Source: JBBATK01 sp044224515 (lineage in GTDB: Bacteria > Bacteroidota > Ignavibacteria > Kapaibacteriales > NICIL-2). From it: 64,000 nucleotides of DNA. The stretch lies in contig JBGAKH010000009.1 of the NCBI GenBank assembly GCA_044224515.1, positions 62,001 to 126,000 on the forward strand. The letters are read 5' to 3'. Position 1 is the first letter of the stretch, and each line of letters begins with the position of its first letter. Shown in pieces: positions 35,023-43,213 of the stretch. Position numbers and translations under genes: made by a program. Under the pieces are notes generated by a model. That model worked only from the letters and a program-made list of their open reading frames with translations. It made no database searches and was not told where the DNA came from.

Positions 35023-37593
35023 ATGACATCGCAACAGATACGTTCTTCGTTTTTATCGTTCTTTGAGCAGCGCGGCCACCGCGTGGTTCCGAGCGCTCCC
35101 GTTATTCCGCATGGAGACCCAACTCTGCTTTTTACGAATGCAGGGATGAATCAATTCAAGGATGTTTTTCTTGGCAAGGGCACTCGAGAGTACACGCGTG
35201 CTGTAGACACACAAAAGTGTATTCGAGTGAGCGGTAAGCATAACGATCTTGAAGAGGTTGGATACGATACCTATCATCACACCTTTTTTGAGATGCTTGG
35301 TAACTGGAGTTTCGGAGATTACTACAAGGACGAAGCCATCGCTTGGAGTTGGGAGCTACTGACCAAAGAGTGGGGGTTGGATCCCGAGCGACTCTATGCG
35401 ACAGTGTATCGCACCGATGAAGAATCCTTCGCCATCTGGAAGAAGTTTTTGCCGGAGTCTCGCGTGCTCCGCTTCGACGAGAAAGATAACTTTTGGGAGA
35501 TGGGAGAAACAGGTCCCTGTGGTCCGTGTACGGAGATACACTTTGATCGTACCCCTGACAAAAGTGGTCGTTCCTTGGTGAATGCAGGCGTTCCGGAAGT
35601 AATAGAGGTTTGGAACAACGTTTTTATTCAGAACAATCGTCGTGCGGACGGAAGTCTCGAAGAGTTGTCGGCGCGACACGTCGACACAGGGATGGGTTTT
35701 GAGCGCGCATGTGCAGTGATTCAGGGTAAAGATTCGAATTACGACACAGATGTGTTTCGTCCCTTGCTTTCAATGCTGGAAGAAATGTCCGGACGTGCTT
35801 ACAATCCCTCACTCAGCGATCCTACCGGTGTTGCGATGCGCGTCATCGCAGATCATGTGCGTACCTTGTCTTTTGCTATAGCCGATGGCGCCTCGCCCGG
35901 AAACGAAGGCCGTGGCTATGTACTTCGCCGAATTTTGCGACGCGCTTCACGCTATGCACGAAATCTGGATTTTCGTGAGCCGGTGGTTTACAAACTTGTG
36001 GACGCATTGGTGTCTTCAATGTCGGCAACATTTCCGGAAATAGGGGAGATGCGCGGCAGTGTTGAGCGCATTATCCGCGCGGAAGAAGAATCATTCTTGC
36101 AAACGCTTGAGCGTGGTCTTGACAGAGTGCAGACCATTGTAACGAAGAGCAGCGAATCGGAAGTGCCGACAGTGAGTGCGGAAGATGCCTTCCAACTGTA
36201 TGACACCTTTGGATTTCCCTTGGACCTCACTCAATTGCTTACAAAAGAGCACGGCATGGATGTCGATGTTCAGGGCTTTGAACGATTGATGTCCGAACAG
36301 CGAGAGCGCAGTCGTGCTGCCCGCAAAGCATCCACGAAAGACCAAGCAAACCACGGATTTGGTGACGATGAGTTGCCTACTGTCGATGTTGCTACTCGAT
36401 TTGTCGGATATGACGAAATGCAACACGACTCGGACGTTGTCTTTGTAAAGGATAATAAGATTGCCCTACGTTCAACACCATTCTATGTTGAAAGTGGTGG
36501 ACAGCAAAGTGACAACGGAATTTTGGTGCTGGGTGGCGAACGGTACACAGTTGTTGATGTGCGCCGCTCCGGAACTGCCTCGATCCATCTTTGTGATCGT
36601 GATGTGGAACCCTTGATCGGCGATATCGCACATGCGGAAGTCGACAGTCGACGTCGATGGAATATTCAGCGAAATCACTCTGCCACGCACCTCTTGCATG
36701 AAGCGCTTCGCCGAGTACTTGGTACGCATGTAAAGCAAAGTGGCTCGTTGGTAGCACCCAATCACTTGCGTTTTGATTTCTCACACTTCGAAAAAGTGAC
36801 CGAAGAAGAGATTCGCGACATTGAAGCCATCGTTAATGAGAAGATCATGGAGCGCGTTGCAGTGCAAACATTGGAGTTGGCGATTGAAGAAGCGCAAAAA
36901 CTGCCCAATGTGAAGATGTTCTTTGGCGATAAGTACGGTGATTTCGTTCGCGTTGTCATCATGGACGAGAAGTTCTCGGCGGAATTCTGTGGTGGCACTC
37001 ACGTCCATAACACCAGTGAAATTGGACTCTTCAAGATTGTTCAGGAATCGGCGATCGCCTCCGGTATGCGACGCATCGAGGCTATAAGCGGTTCAGCGGT
37101 ATATGATCATATTAAACACCTTAAAAGCGAGATTGAGCTCTCAAAGTCTCACGCGGATACTCTCCATGAGCGAGTGCGTCAACTTGAAAAAGAACTCTCT
37201 AAGGTTCAGAGCGCTCAGTTGACGAGTCTGGTGCCGGAAATGATTGCTCAGAGTATCGAAGTGCATAACGTTCATGTTGTGGCAAAGCGCCTTGATGTCA
37301 CTGAAGTAGATCAGCTCAAAGATCTGGGCGATGCGCTTCGCAACGAATTGAAGCATAAGGGTATCGGACTTCTCGCTTGTGTAGTGGATGAAAAAGTTCA
37401 GTTGGTGTGCGTGGTAACCGACGATCTAAGCTCAAGCTATCCGGCGGGTAAACTCGTCGGGGCTGTTGCCAAATTGCTCGGAGGTGGCGGAGGTGGCAAA
37501 GCCCATATGGCGACTGCAGGAGGAAGAGACGTGCATAAACTTGATGAGGTTTTGTCGGAGTTTCCTTTGCTCATACAGGGCTGGAAACTCTAA
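35023..37593 (+). CDS. alaS: Alanyl-tRNA synthetase
   Basis: 856 residues, normal length. Class II catalytic core (about 1-240) has FTNAGMNQFKDVFLG, HHTFFEMLGNWSFGDYYK and a GMGFER motif 3. The tRNA-recognition helices follow. The editing domain keeps its zinc-type residues, HSATHLLHEALR and EFCGGTHVHNTSEIG, so mischarged Ser/Gly-tRNA is cleared. The C-Ala part is a coiled coil (about 690-730) then a DHHA1-like end with LGGGGGGKAHMATAGG. No ribosome site is obvious. It is probably transcribed alone, with a possible leader hairpin upstream. Confidence 0.97.
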   Translation: MTSQQIRSSFLSFFEQRGHRVVPSAPVIPHGDPTLLFTNAGMNQFKDVFLGKGTREYTRAVDTQKCIRVSGKHNDLEEVGYDTYHHTFFEMLGNWSFGDYYKDEAIAWSWELLTKEWGLDPERLYATVYRTDEESFAIWKKFLPESRVLRFDEKDNFWEMGETGPCGPCTEIHFDRTPDKSGRSLVNAGVPEVIEVWNNVFIQNNRRADGSLEELSARHVDTGMGFERACAVIQGKDSNYDTDVFRPLLSMLEEMSGRAYNPSLSDPTGVAMRVIADHVRTLSFAIADGASPGNEGRGYVLRRILRRASRYARNLDFREPVVYKLVDALVSSMSATFPEIGEMRGSVERIIRAEEESFLQTLERGLDRVQTIVTKSSESEVPTVSAEDAFQLYDTFGFPLDLTQLLTKEHGMDVDVQGFERLMSEQRERSRAARKASTKDQANHGFGDDELPTVDVATRFVGYDEMQHDSDVVFVKDNKIALRSTPFYVESGGQQSDNGILVLGGERYTVVDVRRSGTASIHLCDRDVEPLIGDIAHAEVDSRRRWNIQRNHSATHLLHEALRRVLGTHVKQSGSLVAPNHLRFDFSHFEKVTEEEIRDIEAIVNEKIMERVAVQTLELAIEEAQKLPNVKMFFGDKYGDFVRVVIMDEKFSAEFCGGTHVHNTSEIGLFKIVQESAIASGMRRIEAISGSAVYDHIKHLKSEIELSKSHADTLHERVRQLEKELSKVQSAQLTSLVPEMIAQSIEVHNVHVVAKRLDVTEVDQLKDLGDALRNELKHKGIGLLACVVDEKVQLVCVVTDDLSSSYPAGKLVGAVAKLLGGGGGGKAHMATAGGRDVHKLDEVLSEFPLLIQGWKL

Positions 37594-37966
37594 GCCCTAG
37601 AAGCGAGTTTCTTTGTTCCGGATCACATTGATGTAGCAACGATGCATCACCTGCGAAAGCGTACGGTATCAAGTGTGGTTCGGTCCGGCGAGACTCATGA
37701 CCCACAGACAAATGAATCGAGTGCTTTATCGTCTTGGTTAGACTGGAGGCGTAAATCAGATGTCCGCACAGAGATAGTCCGGGAATGTCCATTATTAAGT
37801 CTGACGACATGTAAACATCTGCATAGCTCGAGTCCAGTTTTCAATTTTAGCATTTTTTAGTGTTGGCGGGGTCTCGTTGGACAATTCGGCGCCTCGTTGT
37901 AACTTGCCACACATGGATGATTGTACCTAATAAGTCAATTTTTGAATTCGTTTTTTTGGAGTCCGT
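37594..37966. other. Intergenic region between alaS and the DUF3127 gene
   Basis: 373 bases. I see no terminator with a T-tract directly after alaS. An AT-rich stretch (about 37840-37960) with several T-runs precedes the GGAG site of the next gene and is likely to hold its promoter. Short open frames here lack support. Confidence 0.4.
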
Positions 37967-38317
37967 ATGTCTTTTGAAGTCGTTGGAAAGTTGCACGAGT
38001 TGTATCCTGAGCAACAAGTAACTGAGAAGTTTCGCAAGCGTGAGTTCGTTTTGGAAACGCAAGACGGGATGTATCAACAGTATATCAAATTTCAGCTCAC
38101 ACAAGACCGTTGCTCGGCGCTCGACAATTTTTCGAAAGGCGAAGACGTGAAGGTTTCATTTAACTTAAGTGGACGTCCTTCACAAAACCGCAATGGCGAA
38201 ACGGTGTATTACACAAATCTTGTTGCTTGGCGCTTAGAACGTGCGGAGCAGAAGAGCCGTGATATTCCGGAAATGCGTTCCACGTCGACCAGTGAGATCG
38301 ACGAAGTGCCCTTCTAA
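37967..38317 (+). CDS. DUF3127 OB-fold protein with SSB-like acidic tip
   Basis: 116 residues. The sequence FEVVGKLHELYPEQQVTEKF with KREFVLETQDG and YIKFQLTQDRCSALDNF matches the DUF3127 family, common in Bacteroidota, whose fold is SSB-like (OB). Beta strands run to about residue 90 (TVYYTNLVAWRLE). The short acidic tail ends DEVPF, which looks like the C-terminal tip by which SSB recruits repair and replication proteins. A strong GGAG ribosome site lies 6 bases upstream, and a terminator follows at 38395. Single-strand DNA or RNA binding is inferred. Confidence 0.85.
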   Translation: MSFEVVGKLHELYPEQQVTEKFRKREFVLETQDGMYQQYIKFQLTQDRCSALDNFSKGEDVKVSFNLSGRPSQNRNGETVYYTNLVAWRLERAEQKSRDIPEMRSTSTSEIDEVPF

Positions 38318-38394
38318 GAGGGCACATGCTCGACCGCTCAGAACAGCATATACTAGGACAAAAGCTCCCGGTTTGTTAGCGCGTAGATAACGAG

Positions 38395-38432
38395 TTGCGC
38401 ATTCTCCTTCCATGAATGCGCAATTTTTATTT
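38395..38432 (+). terminator. Rho-independent terminator after the DUF3127 gene
   Basis: Perfect 10-bp stem TTGCGCATTC/GAATGCGCAA with a 9-base loop, followed by TTTTTATTT. Confidence 0.92.
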
Positions 38433-38618
38433 AAGGAAGTCGGTTTGCGTTTGCAACCTCGTTAACCTCGCAATCCATTGCCTCGCTCCTCGCTCTTGTT
38501 TCCACGTGTCAGCTGATTACAGTGTGTTGCAATCAGAGTACACTTTGGAAATAGCATGTGGGGCTCTTAACAGTGAGCAATAGAACACAGTTTCATCTTG
38601 CTAGCAGTTCAAGTCAAT

Positions 38619-39911
38619 ATGAATATACTACTTATAGGATCCGGCGGACGAGAGCATGCGCTTGCGCGTGCCTTGGGTGAATCTGCTTCCTGTACATCAT
38701 TGTGGGCGACACCGGGAAATCCCGGCATTTTCGAGTACGCTCAATTCGCGCAGGTTGAGTCGAGCAATTTTGAGCAATTGGCTGCGTGGTCTTTAGGGCA
38801 CAAGATCGACCTCGTGGTGATAGGTCCGGATCAAGCCTTGGCAGATGGAATGACAGACGCGTTGACTGCACATGGTCTTTGCGTGTTTGGTCCGACTAAA
38901 GCTGCTTCACGCGTCGAGTGGTCCAAAGCCTATGCAAAGCAGCTGATGCAAGAAGCGAACATTCCAACCGCTCGTGCCAAAACATTTCGACAGGATGAAT
39001 GCGAGGACGCTAAGAACTACATCAAAGATTGTGCACTTCCCCTTGTAATCAAGGCTGATGGCTTGGCACTAGGCAAAGGAGTTATTGTTGCTGAAAGTCA
39101 TGATGAGGCTATAACGGCGTTGAACGACATGTTTAGTGGTGGCTTCAGTGAGGCGGGGAAGACAGTTGTTGTCGAAGACTTTTTAAAAGGCGAAGAAGCC
39201 TCGGTCTTTGCGATTTGTGATGGTGAATCCTTCGTGTGTCTCGCACCGGCTCAAGATCACAAACGTGCGTTGGATGGAGATCTTGGCAAGAACACAGGAG
39301 GCATGGGTTCCTATGCTCCGGCTCCCGTCGTTGGTCCTGAAGTGCTCCAAAAGGTTGAATTGCAGATTATAGTACCACTCCTTCGTCACATGAAAGCCAT
39401 GGGCAACCCGTTTTCGGGCTGCTTGTTTGTTGGACTCATGATCGATCAAGGCAACCCTTCAGTGGTGGAGTTTAACGCACGATTTGGAGACCCTGAAACA
39501 CAATCGGTACTGAGTGTATTCCGCGGCGACTTCGCAAAACTCTGTGCCTCAGCTGCGCAGGGTAGAATTGATACTTCAGCTATTCAAAGTGTCGCAGAAG
39601 GATCTGCTTGCACAGTTGTACTTGTCAGCGGAGGATATCCGGATGCCTATAAAAAAGGATGTCGTATAGAAGGACTGGAAGAAGCTGCAAAGTTAGTTCG
39701 AGTGTATCATGCCGGAACATCTCTCATCGACGGTGCCCTTGTAACGAGCGGTGGACGCGTACTGGGATTATGCGGCTGCGCGGAAGACTTGGAAGAGGCT
39801 GTGCAACTAGCCTACAAAGCTGCTACGCATGTTCACTTCGACGGGGTGTACTATAGACGAGACATTGCTCATCGAGCTCTTGGAGTTTCTACAATAAGGG
39901 GGAATGGCTAG
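38619..39911 (+). CDS. purD: Phosphoribosylamine-glycine ligase (PurD)
   Basis: 430 residues from ATG 38619, where the family start MNILLIGSGGREHALA lies. ATP-grasp features: PLVIKADGLALGKGV, then DHKRALDGDLGKNTGGMGSY, and VVEFNARFGDPETQ near the metal site. It catalyses the second step of purine synthesis (GAR formation). Its stop codon overlaps the start of the epimerase gene by 8 bases, so purD opens a compact run of genes (purD, epimerase, pgsA-like, ftsY) with very different roles. No Shine-Dalgarno site is seen before the ATG. Confidence 0.95.
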   Translation: MNILLIGSGGREHALARALGESASCTSLWATPGNPGIFEYAQFAQVESSNFEQLAAWSLGHKIDLVVIGPDQALADGMTDALTAHGLCVFGPTKAASRVEWSKAYAKQLMQEANIPTARAKTFRQDECEDAKNYIKDCALPLVIKADGLALGKGVIVAESHDEAITALNDMFSGGFSEAGKTVVVEDFLKGEEASVFAICDGESFVCLAPAQDHKRALDGDLGKNTGGMGSYAPAPVVGPEVLQKVELQIIVPLLRHMKAMGNPFSGCLFVGLMIDQGNPSVVEFNARFGDPETQSVLSVFRGDFAKLCASAAQGRIDTSAIQSVAEGSACTVVLVSGGYPDAYKKGCRIEGLEEAAKLVRVYHAGTSLIDGALVTSGGRVLGLCGCAEDLEEAVQLAYKAATHVHFDGVYYRRDIAHRALGVSTIRGNG

Positions 39912-40854
39912 GATGAAGATCGCTGTGAGTGGAGGTGCCGGATTCATCGCTTCGCATATTGTGGATGCCTATGTGGATGCCGGACACGATGTGACGATTA
40001 TTGATAATATGTCTACCGGGCGTTCCGAAAACTTGAATCCATCCGCCCGTTGTGTTGTCGCGGATATCAACGATGCCGCAATCCACGAACTCTTTCGCAA
40101 CGAGTCGTTCGACTTACTGAATCATCATGCTGCGCAAATCGATGTTCGCTTCTCGGTAAAAGAACCTCGTCGAGATGCATTCACGAATATCGTTGGGAGT
40201 CTCAACCTCTTTGAAGCCGCTATCCACAGCGGCGTCAAGAAGATCGTCTTTGCATCAAGCGCCGGTACGGTGTATGGAGATCAAGTCGTCGAATTTGCAG
40301 ACGAAACACACCCGCTGCGTCCTTTATCTCCCTACGGAGCCGCAAAGCTCAGTGTCGAGCAGTATCTGTATGCGCTCTCTGTGTGTTATGGCATATCGTA
40401 TACTGTTCTTCGCTATGCAAATGTCTATGGTCCTCGACAAAATCCTCATGGCGAGGCTGGAGTCGTAGCTATCTTCTTAAACAAGATGCTCGCCTCGGAG
40501 CAACCTATCATCAACGGCGACGGTTTGCAAACGCGTGACTACGTTTTTGTTGCCGACGTTGTCCAGGCTAACCTTCTGGCTTTGAACTCTGAGCTCAAAG
40601 GCACGTACAATGTCAGTTCTGCTCGCGAGACAAACGTACTAAAGATCCTGGAGTTGTTAAACAAAGCAACCGGACTACAGGTTCCGTTCGTGCATGCACC
40701 GGCCAAAGCAGGAGAACAACGTCGCGGGTGTTATTCAAGTGAACTTTTACACTCGAAACACGGATGGACTCCTTCGGTCGACCTTGAAGAAGGGATGAAG
40801 CGTACAGTTGAGTATGAACGACAGCATTCGGCGACTGCCGGAGGTTCGAAGTGA
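39904..40854 (+). CDS. NAD-dependent nucleotide-sugar epimerase/dehydratase (GalE-like)
   Basis: 316 residues. Extended SDR family: NAD site SGGAGFIASHIVDAY, then NHHAAQIDVR, active-site SSAGTVYG and YGAAK (Tyr-x3-Lys), and RYANVYGPRQNP. The typical reaction is UDP-glucose/UDP-galactose (or the N-acetyl forms) 4-epimerisation. Some members are dehydratases or act on UDP-glucuronate. It overlaps purD by 8 bases and ends by sharing GTGA with the next gene, so translation is probably coupled. A second in-frame Met at codon 4 (39913) is equally possible as start. Confidence 0.9.
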   Translation: MARMKIAVSGGAGFIASHIVDAYVDAGHDVTIIDNMSTGRSENLNPSARCVVADINDAAIHELFRNESFDLLNHHAAQIDVRFSVKEPRRDAFTNIVGSLNLFEAAIHSGVKKIVFASSAGTVYGDQVVEFADETHPLRPLSPYGAAKLSVEQYLYALSVCYGISYTVLRYANVYGPRQNPHGEAGVVAIFLNKMLASEQPIINGDGLQTRDYVFVADVVQANLLALNSELKGTYNVSSARETNVLKILELLNKATGLQVPFVHAPAKAGEQRRGCYSSELLHSKHGWTPSVDLEEGMKRTVEYERQHSATAGGSK

Positions 40855-41387
40855 GCATCATACCCGAGCAACGGTGGACATTCAGCAATGCGCTGAGCGC
40901 AAGTCGCTTCGTATTGACTATCCCACTGTGCTGGTGCTTGTACCATGGTTGGACCGGCTGGATTTTCTTCTGGACCTTTTTGGCTTGTGCAACGGACTTT
41001 CTGGACGGCTACCTGGCGCGTCTGCTTCGACAAGTCAGCGATTTTGGGAAGGTACTTGATCCTCTTGCCGACAAATTCATGGTAGTGGCTGCTGCCTTAA
41101 CTATCTACGCCTCGGGGAGAATCGAATGGTGGGTTTTGTGTTCAGTCATCATACGCGATCTATTGATCCTTTTAGGCGGTATTTTTGTGCAAAGGCGATA
41201 TGGTATTGTGATGATGTCCAATCAGGTAGGGAAGTGGGCCGTTGGCTTTGTGTCCTTATCGCTCATGCTCAGTGCCATGCAAATTGAACCGCATTGGGCT
41301 TGGGTAAGTTTGGCAATGGCCTCGCTTGGCATTTCCTTTATCGTGTACCTTGGTGTTTTTATCAGAACTGTTCGTTCAGCGACGTAA
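40851..41387 (+). CDS. pgsA: CDP-alcohol phosphatidyltransferase (PgsA-like)
   Basis: 178 residues from GTG 40851, with GGAGG 7 bases upstream; the start codon overlaps the epimerase stop as GTGA. The signature D-x2-DG-x2-AR-x8-G-x3-D-x3-D is complete: DFLDGYLAR, then GKVLDPLADK. Several TM helices cover the length. The usual reaction is CDP-diacylglycerol plus glycerol-3-phosphate to phosphatidylglycerol phosphate. Other phosphatidyltransferases cannot be excluded. ftsY starts 3 bases after its stop. It sits in the inner membrane. Confidence 0.88.
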   Translation: MSIIPEQRWTFSNALSASRFVLTIPLCWCLYHGWTGWIFFWTFLACATDFLDGYLARLLRQVSDFGKVLDPLADKFMVVAAALTIYASGRIEWWVLCSVIIRDLLILLGGIFVQRRYGIVMMSNQVGKWAVGFVSLSLMLSAMQIEPHWAWVSLAMASLGISFIVYLGVFIRTVRSAT

Positions 41388-41390
41388 ATC

Positions 41391-42407
41391 ATGGGTTTTT
41401 TTGATTCAATAAAGAAGAAGTTAGCAGGTGCTGCATCGACAGTTGCCGAAACATTTAGTCTCGACCGACTCCGCGATGGCTTAGAAAAGACGCGAACTGC
41501 GATTTCCGTTAAGCTCAACGCGGTTTTACGCGGGCGTCGCATTGATGAGACGTTGCTGGAAGAGGTCGAAGAGATTCTCCTCAGTGCCGATGTTGGCGTC
41601 GTGACAAGCGAAAAAATCCTCAGTGGCGTACGTCAAACTGCAGAGCGCAATGGCTTAACCGATGCTGAAGACATTGTCGAATTGCTCCAAGCAGAAGTCG
41701 CCGAAATCTTGGTTGAATCTCCCTCTGCGAGTCGCGATACTGCTTTCGATGTGGACCCGACCGTACGTCCTCACGTTATCATGGTGGTTGGTGTCAATGG
41801 TGTAGGAAAAACAACTACGATTGGAAAGCTTGCACACAATTACAAAAAAGTTGGAAAGAAAGTTATCATCGGAGCCGCGGACACTTTTCGAGCAGCCGCA
41901 AATGAACAGCTCGAAGTTTGGGCAGAACGCGCCGGAGTTGAGATTGTGCAGCAAAAGCAAGGTGCCGACCCTGCTGCGGTAGCCTACGATACCTTGAGCG
42001 CAGCGTTGGCACGCGAATGCGACATCTGTATTATTGATACCGCAGGACGCCTTCACAACAAAGTTGGCCTCATGCAAGAGCTCGAGAAAATTTCAAGAGT
42101 GATGAAAAAGCTCGTACCGAATGCTCCCCACGATGTGTTCTTGGTTTTGGATGCAACGACCGGACAAAATGCTATAATGCAAGCTCGTGAGTTCTCGAAG
42201 GTCAGCGATGTAAGTGGCTTAGTTCTCACGAAACTTGACGGTACCGCGAAGGGAGGCGTTGTTATCGCTATCGCCCATGAGCTCAAGATGCCGGTCCGCT
42301 ATATCGGAGTCGGAGAGCAGATCGACGACTTGCAGCCCTTTGATACCTTGCGTTTCGTGGAAGCCCTATTTGAACGGCGTTCAGAAACCGAAGGAGCGAA
42401 AGCTTAG
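41391..42407 (+). CDS. ftsY: Signal recognition particle receptor FtsY
   Basis: 338 residues. A short amphipathic N-terminus (GFFDSIKKKLAGA), the helical N domain, then the G domain: GVNGVGKTTTIGKL (P-loop), DTFRAAANEQLE, DTAGRLHN, and TKLDGTAKGG. FtsY docks SRP-ribosome complexes on the membrane for co-translational insertion. The long acidic A domain of enteric FtsY is absent, as in many bacteria. The gene is separated by 3 bases from pgsA-like and by 122 bases from the next gene. Confidence 0.96.
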   Translation: MGFFDSIKKKLAGAASTVAETFSLDRLRDGLEKTRTAISVKLNAVLRGRRIDETLLEEVEEILLSADVGVVTSEKILSGVRQTAERNGLTDAEDIVELLQAEVAEILVESPSASRDTAFDVDPTVRPHVIMVVGVNGVGKTTTIGKLAHNYKKVGKKVIIGAADTFRAAANEQLEVWAERAGVEIVQQKQGADPAAVAYDTLSAALARECDICIIDTAGRLHNKVGLMQELEKISRVMKKLVPNAPHDVFLVLDATTGQNAIMQAREFSKVSDVSGLVLTKLDGTAKGGVVIAIAHELKMPVRYIGVGEQIDDLQPFDTLRFVEALFERRSETEGAKA

Positions 42408-42529
42408 TTACAAAGTGTGCTGTGCTGTTAGGTATCGCAAGGCCGCAGCAAACTTCAGTTAAGAGGTGTTGTTCGAGCACGGTGCGTCTGCCTTGCGCAA
42501 CAGTATTATACAACGACAGTAGGGAGACC

Positions 42530-43213
42530 ATGCGCTGGGGAGTTGGCAAAGGACGATTTCGCAATTTGACAGCAACGATCCTAAGCGTGTGCCTTGCCCT
42601 CAGTTTCGGACTGGTGTGGACCTTTTTCCATCGTATTGAACCGCTGACGATCGATACCTCGCCGCGATCGCAAACCGCTTCTATTTCAGATCGCCTTATC
42701 AACACGGCTTCAACAGATAGTGGGGCAATACGGCAAAGCGACATCGTGTTGTTTTGTCACATTGTCGACTCTGTAAACGCTGTCTTCAACCGAAACTTTC
42801 CCTCACAGAAAAACAGATCAACCAAGTGGGTGAACGACACACTCCCGGAGATGCTGCGTCGCTGTCAAGTGCAAACTCGACAGACCATTGCCTTCATGCT
42901 TAACCAGTCTTTTACGACCATCGGCCGCTATCGCCGTTGCGAATCTATTGCTTTACGCTTGCTTAGCGAGAAGGAAGTATCGGACCTTCGACATCGCGAC
43001 ATATTGGGTACAACACTAGCTCGCGTTGCTATTGACTCGATGCGTACGCGACGCGATAGCACAACGCCAAACCAAACAGAACGAGAATTGATCCTCGAGT
43101 TTGAAACACAGCTTCGCGATCGGCTCACCCCACTCGAGTTAGGTTTGAGTGACGATACGTTCAATTTCCTAGATCTGGCTGAGCATCTGCCAAGCAAGAA
43201 GGAGCGCAAATGA
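42530..43213 (+). CDS. Single-pass membrane protein of unknown function
   Basis: 227 residues from ATG 42530, preceded by an AGGGAG ribosome site. There is one TM segment (about residues 13-33, ATILSVCLALSFGLVWTFF) and a soluble, largely helical region outside the cytoplasm that is rich in Arg, Ser and Thr. No motif is recognised. The stop overlaps the ATG of the barrel gene that follows (ATGA), which suggests translational coupling. It could be a periplasmic partner or a secretion helper for the barrel. Confidence 0.72.
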   Translation: MRWGVGKGRFRNLTATILSVCLALSFGLVWTFFHRIEPLTIDTSPRSQTASISDRLINTASTDSGAIRQSDIVLFCHIVDSVNAVFNRNFPSQKNRSTKWVNDTLPEMLRRCQVQTRQTIAFMLNQSFTTIGRYRRCESIALRLLSEKEVSDLRHRDILGTTLARVAIDSMRTRRDSTTPNQTERELILEFETQLRDRLTPLELGLSDDTFNFLDLAEHLPSKKERK

